This document shows positions 16,676 through 26,568 of a stretch of 64,000 nt of DNA, one piece after another. The notes beneath the pieces are model-generated. The model searched no databases. It had not been told where the DNA came from and was given only the letters and a program-made list of their open reading frames with translations. The stretch's first letter is position 1. The number at the start of each line of letters is the position of its first letter. Both the position numbers and the translations under genes were made by a program. The stretch is from Dongia deserti (GTDB lineage Bacteria; Pseudomonadota; Alphaproteobacteria; Dongiales; Dongiaceae): assembly GCF_003574735.1 (NCBI RefSeq), contig NZ_QORW01000008.1, positions 124,001 through 188,000 of the forward strand. The letters run 5' to 3'.

Positions 16676-18234
16676 CCGATGCCATCATCATCGGCGCTGG
16701 ACACAATGGACTAGTTACTGCTGCCTATCTCGCGAAAGCTGGCCTCAAGGTCAAGGTGCTGGAAGGCGCGCCGCAGGTCGGGGGAGCGGCTGTCACACGC
16801 GAGTTCGTGCCGGGTTACCAGGTCTCCAGCGTCGCTCACCTGCTGCATGCGATGCATCCGACCATCGCGCGCGATCTCAATCTGGCGCGATACGGCCTCG
16901 ATCTGAAAGCAGAGCGCGTTTCGACGCGCTCATTGCTACCGGGCGGTCGCAGCATTGATGTCGGCGATGCCGCTTCCATTGCCGCGCTCAGCCGCGCCGA
17001 CGCGGAGGCGTATCCAGTTGTCATGTCCCGTCTCGCGCGCATGGCCGATGCGCTCGCGTCCTATGCGCTCCACACGCCACCGCGGCCGGACATCGCCAAG
17101 ATGGATTGGGAGGGCAAGCTCAATCTCGGCAAGTTCGCCTGGGCGATGCGTCGCCTCGGCAGAAAGGACATGCTGGAGCTGACCCGCATCCTCACCATGA
17201 ACGTCAACGACCTCGCCGGCGATTACTTCGAGAGTGAGGCGGTGCGGGGGCTGCTGTGCTTCGAGGGCGTGCTGGGCTTGGCGCTGGGACCGCGCTCGCC
17301 GAGCACGGTGTTCAACCTGCTTTATCGATTGTCCAGCCTCGGTGCGAACGGGCAAGGCGGGCTCCTGCTGCCCAAAGGCGGCATGGGCGCTGTCACCCAC
17401 GCGCTTGCCAAGGCTGCGCAGATTGCCGGCGCAACCATCCGCACAAGCGCGGCCGTCGATCACATCCTGATCGAGAATGACGCCGCGGCCGGCGTGGTAC
17501 TCTCGACCGGCGAGGAAGTGCGGGCGCCGCGCGTGGTTTCCAACGCGGACCCGCAGCGGACCGCCCTGCAGTTCATCGGCCCGCGCAATCTCGACACCAT
17601 GTTCGTCTCGCGCATCCGCCACATGCGGATGAATGGCTGCACGGCGAAGATCCACTTGGCGCTGGATGGCCTGCCGGAGGCGCTGACGGATAGGCGCGGC
17701 CGCATCGTCGTGGCGCCGCGGCCCGACGACATCGAGCGCGCCTATGATTGCGCGAAGTATGGCCGCGTTTCGGATCGTCCGGCTTTGGAACTCGTGATCC
17801 CGACCCTCAGCGATCCGTCGCTCGCACCCGCCGGCAAGCATGTCGCCTCCATCGTGGCGCAATACTGCCCCTATCGCATACGCGAGACGTCGGTCAACGA
17901 AGCGCGCCGGCAGATCGGCGAGCGTAGCCTCGCTGTCCTGGAGGAGGTGGCGCCAGGGATCAAGCAGCGCGTGACCGCGATGGAGGTGCTGACGCCGCAC
18001 GACCTCGAAGCCCAGTTCGGCATGAGCGGCGGCCAGTGGCATCACGGCGAGATCACGCTCGACCAGGTACTGTTCCTGCGGCCCGCCGGCCAGGCGCAGG
18101 ATTATCGCATGCCGGTGCCTGGTGTCTATCTGTGCGGCGCCGGTGCGCATCCCGGCGGCAATATCTCCGGGGCGCCCGGCTACAATGCCGCGCGCGAGAT
18201 CCTCAAGGATGTGCGTGCACGGAGGGTGGCATGA
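16672..18234 (+). CDS. FAD-dependent oxidoreductase, PYROXD2/phytoene dehydrogenase-like (second of two)
   Basis: 520 residues from ATG 16672, overlapping the previous stop. It has the same architecture as its neighbour: IIIGAGHNGLVTAAYL, VGGAAVTREFVPGY, LPKGGMGAVTHALAKAA and LCGAGAHPGGNISGAPG. It is clearly diverged from the first copy, so this is an old duplication rather than a recent one. It overlaps the GcvT-like gene by 4 bases. The two flavoproteins probably act together on one substrate; which one is unknown. Confidence 0.88.
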   Translation: MTDAIIIGAGHNGLVTAAYLAKAGLKVKVLEGAPQVGGAAVTREFVPGYQVSSVAHLLHAMHPTIARDLNLARYGLDLKAERVSTRSLLPGGRSIDVGDAASIAALSRADAEAYPVVMSRLARMADALASYALHTPPRPDIAKMDWEGKLNLGKFAWAMRRLGRKDMLELTRILTMNVNDLAGDYFESEAVRGLLCFEGVLGLALGPRSPSTVFNLLYRLSSLGANGQGGLLLPKGGMGAVTHALAKAAQIAGATIRTSAAVDHILIENDAAAGVVLSTGEEVRAPRVVSNADPQRTALQFIGPRNLDTMFVSRIRHMRMNGCTAKIHLALDGLPEALTDRRGRIVVAPRPDDIERAYDCAKYGRVSDRPALELVIPTLSDPSLAPAGKHVASIVAQYCPYRIRETSVNEARRQIGERSLAVLEEVAPGIKQRVTAMEVLTPHDLEAQFGMSGGQWHHGEITLDQVLFLRPAGQAQDYRMPVPGVYLCGAGAHPGGNISGAPGYNAAREILKDVRARRVA

Positions 18235-19418
18235 CCGCCTACGTCGAGCATCTGACGCCCTTTCTGCGCAAGACGCCGTTCCATCCGCGGATCGAAGCGC
18301 TGATGCATGGCAGTCACTGGATGCGCTGGACCGGGCATTATTCGCCGGCGGCATTCGAGTCCGTGCAGTCGGAATACTTCACCATCCGCAACGGCGCCTC
18401 GGTCTATGATGTCTCGCCGCTGATCAAGTATCGCATTCGCGGCCGGCAGGCTGCGGATTACGTAAACCACCTGATCACGCGCGACCTCTCGAAGATCAAG
18501 CCGATGCACGCCTTCTATACTGCCTGGTGCCAGGACGACGGCATGCTGGTGGAGGAGGGCACGATCTTCCGGTTCGGCGAGAACGATTTCCTGCTCAACT
18601 CCGCGAAGGATCAGCTGCACTGGTTGGAGCAGGTCGCCTACGGCTTCGAGGTGGAGATCCAAGAAGCTTCGAACGAACTCTGCGGCCTGTCATTGCAAGG
18701 CCCGCAATCGCGCGACGTCCTGCGCGCTTTCGGCATCAATGGCATCGACCATCTGCCGCGTTTTGGCATCCTGGAGTTGGAGCTGCAGGGCCGCTGGCTG
18801 CGCATCGACCGCGCCGGCTTTACCGGCGACCTCGGGTACGAGATCTGGGTGAAGCCGGATGATGCGCTCTGGCTATGGGATCGGCTGTTCGAGGTTGGGC
18901 GCGACCACAAGATCGCGCCGATCGGCGCGCAAGCACTAGAGACCGCGCGGATTGAAGCCGGCTTTATCCTGATCGACGTGGATTATTCCGGCGCGTTGCA
19001 TGCGCTGAGGCCGAGCAACCGCATGTCGCCCTACGAGCTCGGCATCGGCTGGACGGTCAACCTCAACAAGGAGGGCTACTTCGTTGGCAAGCGCGCGCTG
19101 AAGCGCGAGAAGGAGCAGGGCTTGAGCCGTTACGTGCTGACCGGCATCGAGATCGAAGGCCGCAAACCCGCGCCGGGGTCGTTCCTCTATGCCGATCGGA
19201 AGGGCAGGCGCGAGCTCGGCCTCACCACCTCGGCCTGCTGGTCGCCGACACTCAAGAAAAACATCGCCTTCGCCCGCGTGCCGTCTGCCTATGCCAAGCC
19301 GGGCACCGAGATGTGGATCGAGATCTGGTACCACAAGGAGCACAAGATCGAGCGCTCCATGGTGCGCTGCCGGGCCGCCAACCGGATGTTCTACGACCCG
19401 CCGCGCAAGTCGGCGTGA
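18231..19418 (+). CDS. GcvT-like aminomethyltransferase family protein (folate-dependent)
   Basis: 395 residues from ATG 18231. It shows the GcvT fold: NGASVYDVSPLIKYRIRG, LQGPQSRDVLRAFG, RAGFTGDLGYEIWV and ETARIEAGFILIDVDY, plus a C-terminal barrel. Relatives are the glycine-cleavage T protein and the folate-binding domains of dimethylglycine and sarcosine dehydrogenases, which move a one-carbon group to tetrahydrofolate. There are no gcvH or gcvP genes nearby, so it is more likely the C1-acceptor partner of the two upstream flavoproteins in an oxidative demethylation. Substrate not determinable. Confidence 0.85.
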   Translation: MTAYVEHLTPFLRKTPFHPRIEALMHGSHWMRWTGHYSPAAFESVQSEYFTIRNGASVYDVSPLIKYRIRGRQAADYVNHLITRDLSKIKPMHAFYTAWCQDDGMLVEEGTIFRFGENDFLLNSAKDQLHWLEQVAYGFEVEIQEASNELCGLSLQGPQSRDVLRAFGINGIDHLPRFGILELELQGRWLRIDRAGFTGDLGYEIWVKPDDALWLWDRLFEVGRDHKIAPIGAQALETARIEAGFILIDVDYSGALHALRPSNRMSPYELGIGWTVNLNKEGYFVGKRALKREKEQGLSRYVLTGIEIEGRKPAPGSFLYADRKGRRELGLTTSACWSPTLKKNIAFARVPSAYAKPGTEMWIEIWYHKEHKIERSMVRCRAANRMFYDPPRKSA

Positions 19419-19459
19419 TTCAGCCAAAGTCCAATTGCAAAGAAAGTGTCGGGTCACCT

Positions 19460-19483
19460 TCGTGCCAAGCACGACCATGACGG
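19460..19483. repeat. Degenerate fragment of repeat family B
   Basis: TCGTGC-CAA-GCACGA followed by CCATGACGG resembles the right end of the palindromic repeats at 35675-35778 and 40704-40802, which end in a ...CAAG...CATGACGA pattern. It looks like a decayed or solo end between the GcvT-like gene and the GT61 gene. Confidence 0.35.
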
Positions 19484-19514
19484 TAAAGGGGAACGGTCGA
19501 TCTGCGCGATCCAT

Positions 19515-20576
19515 CTAGCTGGCTTGCTGTCGCGATTTGTCGCCGGCCTTTGATCGGCCGAGAGCGCGTTTGAGCCGCAGCAGCAGAACCGGTCCACGCC
19601 GTTCCAGCTCGCCCAGGATGGTGCGCAGGTGCTTTCGCACGGTCTTCGGTTTTATGTTGGCTTCGGTTCCCTCGCCGAAGGGAATGAAGTGCGCCTCGAC
19701 CTGCGCCAGCTCGTTCGCCATGCGCTGCATGAGCGGTGGTGTGCGACGCGCCCGCTTGTCCCCCACTTCGATCGTCAGCAGGCCAGGCCGGGCGAACAGG
19801 CAATTGTGCATAAAGCTGCTCGACAGGCCCGCCAGGACCTCGCAATTCGCGAAGAGCGACAGCTGCTCCGCCATCGGCATGTGCTCGGGATAGACGATGC
19901 GGAACCCGAAGCCCGCGAACACGTCTTCCACCGCGAACGGATTGCCGAGCCGCTCGGATGGCGCGCGCGACAGGAAGATGCGGCCGCTGGACTTGTTGCC
20001 TGTGTGACGGCTCCGGATGCGCTCGTAGACCGCGCGCATATGGGCATTCACATGCCGGTCGTAGACCCAGAGCTGCTCCGGGACGACGATCTCGTCGAAC
20101 ACGGTCTGGCTGCGTAGCATCGTCATGCGGTCGAGCGGCACATCCAGCAGGCCCGCCAGATAACGGTGGAAGTCCTGCATGTGGATGTTTCCGGTCTCGT
20201 CGTCGAAGGGATAGGCCACGAAATGGTCGAACGGCCCGGCATCCTTCAGCCAGTAGCGCGACAGGCTTTCGGTGATGAAACGTCCATAGTGGTCCATGAT
20301 GAGGCCGAGATAGAGTGTCCGGCCATTGAGCCAACTGCCGCCGCGCTGCTCCGGCGGCAGCACTGCGGGATCGATCGAAGTCTGTCCTATCGACAGATCG
20401 ACCCGCGCGCCGCCCGCCTCATAGAGGCAGCCAAGTGTGTGGCCTTTGACGCCGGTCGGCGGCGATGGCTGGTCTCGCGCCTGGTCAGGGGAGGCCAGGG
20501 CGAACGGCGTTGCGATCGCATCGCGCAGGGTTACGCAGCGCGGCTCGGTCGTGGCGATGTGAGTCGGGGCAGCCAT
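19515..20576 (-). CDS. Glycosyltransferase family 61 protein (DUF563)
   Basis: About 353 residues from ATG 20576 (an in-frame TTG at 20612 would add 12). GT61/DUF563 features are NGRTLYLGLIMDHYGRFITE, IFLSRAPSERL and the C-terminal FANCEVLAGLSSSFMHNCLF / LLTIEVGD segment. Such enzymes add sugars to surface polysaccharide or capsule. No other polysaccharide genes are adjacent, so acceptor and donor are unknown. No signal peptide or membrane span is seen. Confidence 0.75.
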   Translation of the reverse strand: MAAPTHIATTEPRCVTLRDAIATPFALASPDQARDQPSPPTGVKGHTLGCLYEAGGARVDLSIGQTSIDPAVLPPEQRGGSWLNGRTLYLGLIMDHYGRFITESLSRYWLKDAGPFDHFVAYPFDDETGNIHMQDFHRYLAGLLDVPLDRMTMLRSQTVFDEIVVPEQLWVYDRHVNAHMRAVYERIRSRHTGNKSSGRIFLSRAPSERLGNPFAVEDVFAGFGFRIVYPEHMPMAEQLSLFANCEVLAGLSSSFMHNCLFARPGLLTIEVGDKRARRTPPLMQRMANELAQVEAHFIPFGEGTEANIKPKTVRKHLRTILGELERRGPVLLLRLKRALGRSKAGDKSRQQAS

Positions 20577-20660
20577 CGCAAAACGGTTTCCAGGCCTTGC
20601 CAAGGATGTCAAGGCAACGTGGTTCCATTGCCGGCTAAGACGTAGCTGCGATCTCGCCGA

Positions 20661-21482
20661 TTAGCGCGCTGATTTTACGGCATTTTTCCCGAGCATTTTC
20701 AGTGCCATGCGAGCGACCTTCCGGTCCAAGGGCGGAAGCGACAGATCGAGGCCTTTGCTAAGCCGTTTCACCAGGATGCCGAGCGCCTGCGCCCGCGCCG
20801 CCGGCTTGTCGTCGGAAGGTACCACGTCCCAGGGGGCGGCCTTGGTGTTGGTGCGATCGAACATGTCTTCGATCGCCTCGACGTAGTCGCTCCAGCGGGC
20901 GCGATTGCGGAAATCATCGTAGCTCAGCTTCCAGCGCTTCAGCGGATCGCGCAGCCGCTCGATGAGCTCTTTGCGCTGCTGCTCCTTGCTGATGTGGAGG
21001 AAGATCTTCACCACGCGGATGCCGTCGTCGACCAACTGCTGCTCGAAGGCGTTGATCTCCTGGTAGGCTCGGCGCCAGTTTTGCGCCGGCGTCAATCCCT
21101 CGACCCGCTCGACCAGCACCCGCCCGTACCAGGAGCGGTCGAACACGGCGATCTGCGTTTTCTCCGGCAGGCGCGTCCAGAAGCGCTGCAGGTAGTGCTG
21201 CTTGGCCTCGATCTCGTTGGGCGCGCCGATCGGCCAGACCTTGAGCGAGCGGGGGTCCATGGCCCACGCAAGGCGACGGATGGTGCCGCCCTTGCCCGCG
21301 GCATCCATACCCTCGAACACGACCACCGCGCGCTGGCCGGAGAAGAGCAGGGCCTGCTGGATGCGCACCAGAGTCTCCTGGTGCGCCTTCACCAGCCGAT
21401 CATTCTCCTCTTTGCTGCGCTCCGGTAGAGGCGGGAGCGACTTCAGCCGAATCGACTTCGCCATCTGAGCGGTGTTCCCCAT
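20661..21482 (-). CDS. ppk2: Polyphosphate kinase 2 family protein
   Basis: 273 residues (an in-frame ATG at 21464 is an alternative start). The P-loop GMDAAGKGGTIRRL, the Walker B/lid segment FDRSWYGRVLVERVEG and a following RRAYQEINAFEQQL helix are those of PPK2, which phosphorylates nucleoside mono- or diphosphates with polyphosphate, or the reverse. It lies 45 bases after serA on the same strand and about 8 kb from the ppk1-ppx polyphosphate genes. The PPK2 subclass cannot be assigned securely by eye. Confidence 0.9.
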   Translation of the reverse strand: MGNTAQMAKSIRLKSLPPLPERSKEENDRLVKAHQETLVRIQQALLFSGQRAVVVFEGMDAAGKGGTIRRLAWAMDPRSLKVWPIGAPNEIEAKQHYLQRFWTRLPEKTQIAVFDRSWYGRVLVERVEGLTPAQNWRRAYQEINAFEQQLVDDGIRVVKIFLHISKEQQRKELIERLRDPLKRWKLSYDDFRNRARWSDYVEAIEDMFDRTNTKAAPWDVVPSDDKPAARAQALGILVKRLSKGLDLSLPPLDRKVARMALKMLGKNAVKSAR

Positions 21483-21527
21483 CTCCCGACTCAGCCTGAA
21501 TCACGCCGCTCTGGCAAGGCAGCGCGG

Positions 21528-23114
21528 TTAGAACACCAACGCCTTCGCCTGGCGAACATTGGGCAGCGTGCGCACCTTTTCCAGAACCGGCACGGGAATC
21601 GCCCCGTCGATCTCGATGAGCGCGATGGCGTCCTGGCCGGGAGCCGAGCGGCCGAGAGCGAAGGTCGCGATGTTGATCCCGCTGTCGCCCAGCGTCTTGC
21701 CCAGGTTGCCGATCATGCCCGGCTTGTCCTCGTTGGTGACATAGAGCATGTGCGGCCCAAGCTCGGCATCGACATTGATGCCCTTGATCTGCACCAGGCG
21801 CGGGCGCTTCTCCGCGAACAGGGTGCCGGCAAGGTCGCGGGTGAAATGATCGGTCTCGACGGTCAGCCGGATCAGGGTATGGTAATCGCCTTCGCGCTCC
21901 GTACGCATCTCACTCACCTGGATGTCCCGCTCCTTGGCGATATGAGCAGCATTGATCATGTTCACATTGTCCAGCGAGTTGCGCAGCACGGCCTGCAGGA
22001 TCGTTCCGGTCAGCGGCTTGATGTTGAGCGCCGCGGCGTGGCCTTCGTATTCGACGACGATGCGCTTGATCGGGTCCTCCGTCACCTGCCCGGCGAACGA
22101 ACCGAGCTGCTCTGCGAGCTTAAGATAGGGTCGCAGGCGCGGCGCTTCCTCCACCGTGACCGACGGCATGTTGAGCGCGTTGGTGACAGCGCCATGCAGC
22201 AGGAAGTCCGACATCTGCTCCGCCACCTGCAGCGCGACATTCAGCTGCGCTTCGGTCGACGAAGCGCCGAGGTGCGGCGTGGTCACGACGTGCGGATGGT
22301 TGAACAGCACGTTCGATGTGGCCGGTTCCTCGGAGAACACGTCCAGCGCCGCACCGCCGACCTGGCCGCTGTCGAGGGCAGCCCGTAGATCCTCTTCCAC
22401 GATCAGCCCGCCACGCGCGCAATTGATGATCCGCACGCCCGGCTGGCACTTGGCGAGCGCCTCCTTGTTGATCATGGCGCGGGTCTGGTCGGTCAGCGGC
22501 GTGTGCAGCGAGATGAAGTCCGCGCGGCTGTACAGCTCATCCAGCTCCACCTTCTCGACGCCGAGGTCGACCGCGCGGTCCGGCGACAGGAAGGGGTCAT
22601 AGGCAACCACCTTCATCTTCAGGCCCTGCGCCCGGTCGGCGACGATCGAGCCGATGTTGCCGCAGCCGATGAGGCCAAGCGTCTTGGCATAGAGCTCTAC
22701 GCCGATGAATTTCGACTTTTCCCACTTGCCGGCATGGGTCGAGCGATCGGCCTGCGGGATATGGCGGGCGAGCGCCATCATCATGGCGATCGCATGCTCC
22801 GCCGTGGTGATGGAATTGCCGAACGGCGTGTTCATCACGCAGATGCCGGCGGCGGTGGCGGCTTTGAGGTCGATGTTGTCGATGCCGATGCCGGCGCGGC
22901 CGACGACCTTGAGCTTCCTGGCGACCGCAATCACTTCCGGCGTCACTTTGGTGGCGGAGCGGACGGCGAGCCCGTCATATTCGCCGATGATCTCCCGCAG
23001 CTCCTTGGGCTTGAGGCCGATCTTCTCGTCGACATCCAGGCCGCGGTGGCGGAATACCTGCACCGCGGCGGGGGAAAGCTCATCCGCAATCAGAACCTTT
23101 GGCATGTCCGTCAT
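21528..23114 (-). CDS. serA: D-3-phosphoglycerate dehydrogenase
   Basis: 528 residues, the long SerA form, oxidising 3-phosphoglycerate to 3-phosphohydroxypyruvate with NAD in serine synthesis. Visible are the NAD-binding [41 protein letters not shown] (Arg), [12 protein letters not shown] (catalytic His), an intervening allosteric domain and a C-terminal ACT domain ([18 protein letters not shown]). ATG 23114 overlaps the serC stop by 4 bases, so serC-serA is one translationally coupled operon. Confidence 0.97.
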   Translation of the reverse strand: MTDMPKVLIADELSPAAVQVFRHRGLDVDEKIGLKPKELREIIGEYDGLAVRSATKVTPEVIAVARKLKVVGRAGIGIDNIDLKAATAAGICVMNTPFGNSITTAEHAIAMMMALARHIPQADRSTHAGKWEKSKFIGVELYAKTLGLIGCGNIGSIVADRAQGLKMKVVAYDPFLSPDRAVDLGVEKVELDELYSRADFISLHTPLTDQTRAMINKEALAKCQPGVRIINCARGGLIVEEDLRAALDSGQVGGAALDVFSEEPATSNVLFNHPHVVTTPHLGASSTEAQLNVALQVAEQMSDFLLHGAVTNALNMPSVTVEEAPRLRPYLKLAEQLGSFAGQVTEDPIKRIVVEYEGHAAALNIKPLTGTILQAVLRNSLDNVNMINAAHIAKERDIQVSEMRTEREGDYHTLIRLTVETDHFTRDLAGTLFAEKRPRLVQIKGINVDAELGPHMLYVTNEDKPGMIGNLGKTLGDSGINIATFALGRSAPGQDAIALIEIDGAIPVPVLEKVRTLPNVRQAKALVF

Positions 23115-24274
23115 TCCTTGTTCGCGATCTGGCTCTTGGCTTCGGCGAAGGCCCAGTCGAGCCAGAGCGTCACCTGCTCGATATCGGCTTGCTCCACGGT
23201 GGCGCCGCACCAGATGCGCAGCCCGGGCGGCGCCTCGCGATAGGCGCCGATGTCGTAGGCGACGCCTTCCTTTTCCAGCAGGTTGGCGATGGCGGACGCA
23301 AACTTGGCCTGGTCCGCCGCCGGCAATGCGACGACATCCTTGTCGACGATCTTCAGGCACACGCTGGTATTGGAGCGCGCCTTCGGATCCTCGGTGAGGA
23401 ACCGCGCCCATTTGGATGACGAGACCCACTCTTCAAGGGCCGCGAGATTGCCCTTCGAGCGCGCGATCAGCGCCGACAGGCCGCCGATCTTCTGCGCCCA
23501 TTTGAGCGCGTCGATCTGGTCCTCTACGCAGAGCAGCGAGGGCGTGTTGATGGTGTCGCCCTTGAAGATGCCTTCGATCAGCTTGCCGTCCTTGGCCATG
23601 CGGAAGATCTTGGGAATCGGCCAGGGCGGGCGATGCGTGGCGAGTCTTTCCGCCGCGCGCGGCGACAGCGCGATCATGCCATGCGCCGCTTCGCCACCCA
23701 GCACCTTCTGCCATGACCAGGTGACGACATCGAGCTTGGCCCAGGGAACGTCCATCGCGAACACGGCGGAGGTCGCATCGCAGATCGCGAGCCCCTGGCG
23801 ATCGGCCGGAATCCACTCCCCGTCCGGCACGCAAACGCCGGAGGTCGTACCGTTCCACGCGAACACCACGTCATGCGACCAGTCGATGGTGGAAAGGTTA
23901 GGCAATTGGCCGTAATTGGCGCGCAGCACATGCGGAGTCAGCTTCAGTTCCTGCGCGACGTCGCTGGCCCATTCGCTGCTGAAGCTCTCCCAGGCCAGCA
24001 CGGTGACGCGGCGCGGGCCGAGCAGGGACCACAAGGCCATCTCAACCGCGCCGGTATCAGAGGCCGGCACGATGCCAAGCCGATAGTCGGCCGGGATGCC
24101 GAGCACATCGCGGCTCAGCTGAATGACCTCGGCGAGCTTGGACTTGCCGGTGGCCGAACGGTGCGATCGTCCGAGAACTGCAGTCGAGAGGATTTCGGGG
24201 GTCCAGCCGGGGCGCTTGGCGCAGGGTCCGGACGAAAAATACGGCCGAGCCGGCCGCAAAGCGGGTTTATTCAC
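23111..24274 (-). CDS. serC: Phosphoserine aminotransferase
   Basis: 387 residues from GTG 24274, preceded by GGAAGGGAC. This PLP enzyme converts 3-phosphohydroxypyruvate and glutamate to O-phosphoserine. [12 protein letters not shown] is the typical alphaproteobacterial SerC N-terminus; [17 protein letters not shown] holds the PLP lysine, and [15 protein letters not shown] and [12 protein letters not shown] are further family blocks. It is the first gene of serC-serA. The long open frame upstream of the GTG is unlikely to be translated and may hold a structured leader. Confidence 0.95.
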   Translation of the reverse strand: MNKPALRPARPYFSSGPCAKRPGWTPEILSTAVLGRSHRSATGKSKLAEVIQLSRDVLGIPADYRLGIVPASDTGAVEMALWSLLGPRRVTVLAWESFSSEWASDVAQELKLTPHVLRANYGQLPNLSTIDWSHDVVFAWNGTTSGVCVPDGEWIPADRQGLAICDATSAVFAMDVPWAKLDVVTWSWQKVLGGEAAHGMIALSPRAAERLATHRPPWPIPKIFRMAKDGKLIEGIFKGDTINTPSLLCVEDQIDALKWAQKIGGLSALIARSKGNLAALEEWVSSSKWARFLTEDPKARSNTSVCLKIVDKDVVALPAADQAKFASAIANLLEKEGVAYDIGAYREAPPGLRIWCGATVEQADIEQVTLWLDWAFAEAKSQIANKE

Positions 24275-24298
24275 GTTTGCGTCCCTTCCAGAACGATG

Positions 24299-24316
24299 CG
24301 CTCCGGTGGGGGAGCG
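24299..24316 (-). promoter_or_regulatory. Hairpin in the serC 5' leader (candidate serC RNA motif)
   Basis: On the minus strand CGCTCC-CCCACC-GGAGCG forms a 6-bp stem 25 bases before the serC GTG, inside a roughly 150-base leader that also contains the palindrome GCCATGGC. A conserved 'serC' leader RNA has been described in alphaproteobacteria; placement and strand fit, but I cannot confirm a match to its covariance model. Confidence 0.4.
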
Positions 24317-24426
24317 TGGCCCACGTTTGCCATGGCATAAGGTGGGCTGGATGTCAATTGCGCCATTTGGCCAGCGCCCATCCGCACCTAATCGATCACC
24401 CTGCCGGATGTGGATGGGAGGCGCAT

Positions 24427-25437
24427 ATGCAAGGAGCACTTGGCGCCGCGGAAATGCGACGCCTCATCACTGGATTTTCTGTGACGATGGCCGTCTCGGC
24501 GGTGGCAGAGCTTGGGATCGCGGATCACCTGTCCCATGGCCCCAAGACCGCCTCCGACCTTGCGCGACTGAGCGGCACGCATGAGGGCTATCTCACACGC
24601 GTCCTGCGCTATCTGGCGAGCGAGGGCGTGTTCGAGGAGCAACCCGGTGATCTTTTTGCGTTGACGGAGCGCTCATATTGGCTGCGGTCGGACGTCCCGG
24701 GATCAATGAGGCCGCGCGCGATCTATATGGGCAGCGCGATGAGCTGGATGGCGTGGGGAAATCTCCTGCAGTGCCTCAGAACGGGGACCTCTGCGTTCCA
24801 TGTGGCGTTTGGTGAGGACATCTTCGACTACCTGAAGCGCCAGCCGGATGCCGCCGCGACGTTCAACACGTTCATGGCCGGCCAGACGGCTGCTTCCGTC
24901 GACGCCGTCCTGGCCACCTACGATTTCGCTGGCGTTCGCGAGCTGGTCGATGTGGGCGGCGGACGCGGCGCGCTCCTCGCCGGCATCTTGCGCGCCAATC
25001 CTGACATGCATGGAGTTCTGCTCGATATGCCGGAGGTGATCGCAACGGCGCAGCCGCTGCTCGACCAGGCCGGTGTGAGCGACCGATGCAGGCTGCTCGG
25101 CGGCGACTTCTTCGAAGCAGTGCCGGCCGGGGCCGATCTCTACGTCCTCAAATTCATCCTGCATGATTGGCCCGACGACCGGTGCATTCGCCTTCTACGG
25201 AATTGTCGGTGAGCGATGGCCACGGGCGGGCGTGTCCTCATCATCGAGCATGTGATCCCGGAGGACAACGGACCGCACATTGCGAAGTTCATGGATGTCA
25301 ACATGCTGATCAACACGACGGGCCGGGAACGCTCACGGCGCGAATTCGAGCAGCTCCTGTCCTCCGCCGGCCTCACGCTGCGGCAACTGACGCCCACGTC
25401 TATTGGAATTTGCGTATTGGAATGTGCGGCATCATGA
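24427..25437 (+). pseudogene. O-methyltransferase (family 2 type) interrupted by an in-frame TGA
   Basis: From ATG 24427 (ribosome-binding site GGGAGG) the frame encodes an N-terminal dimerisation winged helix (VTMAVSAVAELGIADHL), the SAM-binding VDVGGGRGALLAGIL, and LKFILHDWPDD. It then meets TGA at 25210-25212. The same frame continues with MATGGRVLIIEHVIPED to 25437, the expected C-terminal end of the family, about 336 codons in all. The TGA falls where a basic residue is usual (NCR-stop-AMATGG), so a single C-to-T change of CGA is the simplest cause. The truncated product would lack the last two or three strands. Substrate unknown; it may once have been co-transcribed with the next gene. 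Confidence 0.82.
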
Positions 25438-25467
25438 TCGATGGGCGCATGGGGGGAGCGATCCATC

Positions 25468-26568
25468 ATGAAAAGACTTCGCGTTGGCTTGGTCGGTGCC
25501 GGGCTGGTAGGGCAGGCTGAGCACGCCTTCTATCTGTGGGAAGAGCGCGAGCGGTTCGAGTTCGTAGCTTTGGCGGACGCGTCCGCGTCCGTGCGCGAGG
25601 CGATCAAGCAGCGTTACGGGCTGCAGCACGTATGCGCCGACATCAATGGATTGCTGACCCGCGGCCTCGACGCGGTCGTGATTGCTGCACCGGATGCGCT
25701 TCATCCGGATCTCGCGGTCGCGGCTCTGGAAGCGGGCCTCCATGTGCTATGCGAGAAGCCACTAGCTCTGACCCTTCCAGGATGTGATCGGATTGCCGCG
25801 GCGCGCGACAGGTCCGGTCGTGTGCTGCAGGTCGCGTACATGAAACGGCACGATCCCGCCTACAAGCGTGCGTTGGAGCTGCTCCCCGATCTCGCGGACG
25901 TGAAGCTGATCTCGGTGGAGGTCAACGATCCCGATTTCGAGCCCTTCATCGCACATCTGCCGATGACCTGGCCGAACGATATTCCCGCTGCGCTGCGCAG
26001 TGAATCGCGTGCTGCGACTGCGGTCCAGCTTCGTCAGTCGGCGGGATCCGATCTGACGGAGAGCGCAGCGCGCGCCTTGGGCAGCGGCTATCTGTCCGCG
26101 ATGGTGCATGACGTCGCCGTAGTACACGGCATGCTCGCGCATCTCGGAAGCGAGATGCCGCGCGCGGTCGATCAGGCTGCCTGGTTCGATGACGGGCGCG
26201 GCGTGCAGCTTGCCTTCGGCTTGGCCAGCGGCGGGCGCGTGTCGATCACGCACCTGACGCTGCCCGGGGTGCCGGACTATACCGAGCGCGTGACGGCCTA
26301 TTGCACGGACCGGATCATCGAGCTGGTGTTTCCGGCACCGTATCTACGCCATGAGCCGACCCGCTTGACGGTGAAGCACGGCGCTGGCAGGCATGCGCTG
26401 GAGACGGTCGATTATCGCCCGAGCTATGAAGAAGCCTTTCGGGAGCAGCTGCGGGCATTTCATGCCGCCGCATGCGGCGACGCGCCCGTCTCGACTCCCG
26501 TCGAGCAGGCGCGCTGCGATATCGAATTGTTGATCTCGGCCTTCCGGAAGGCCGCTGCTGCGCGTTAG
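25468..26568 (+). CDS. Gfo/Idh/MocA-family oxidoreductase
   Basis: 366 residues from ATG 25468, with a GGGGGGAGC ribosome-binding site. The N-terminal NAD(P) Rossmann fold ([18 protein letters not shown]) and the CEKPLALT motif are characteristic; the C-terminal domain contains a [15 protein letters not shown] segment. These enzymes oxidise or reduce sugars, inositols or related pseudo-sugars; the substrate cannot be read from the sequence. It lies 30 bases after the methyltransferase pseudogene and overlaps the wrbA stop by 4 bases, tail to tail. Confidence 0.85.
   Translation: MKRLRVGLVGAGLVGQAEHAFYLWEERERFEFVALADASASVREAIKQRYGLQHVCADINGLLTRGLDAVVIAAPDALHPDLAVAALEAGLHVLCEKPLALTLPGCDRIAAARDRSGRVLQVAYMKRHDPAYKRALELLPDLADVKLISVEVNDPDFEPFIAHLPMTWPNDIPAALRSESRAATAVQLRQSAGSDLTESAARALGSGYLSAMVHDVAVVHGMLAHLGSEMPRAVDQAAWFDDGRGVQLAFGLASGGRVSITHLTLPGVPDYTERVTAYCTDRIIELVFPAPYLRHEPTRLTVKHGAGRHALETVDYRPSYEEAFREQLRAFHAAACGDAPVSTPVEQARCDIELLISAFRKAAAAR

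Noticed and set aside
15017-18234. The two flavoproteins as a recent tandem duplication or assembly artefact
   Set aside because: The copies share motifs but are clearly different in sequence and length, so they are old paralogues and not a duplicated assembly segment.
25210-25212. Selenocysteine or programmed read-through at the TGA in the methyltransferase
   Set aside because: The position is normally a basic residue, no SECIS-like stem is obvious just downstream, and no selD/selB genes are in view; a simple nonsense change is more likely.
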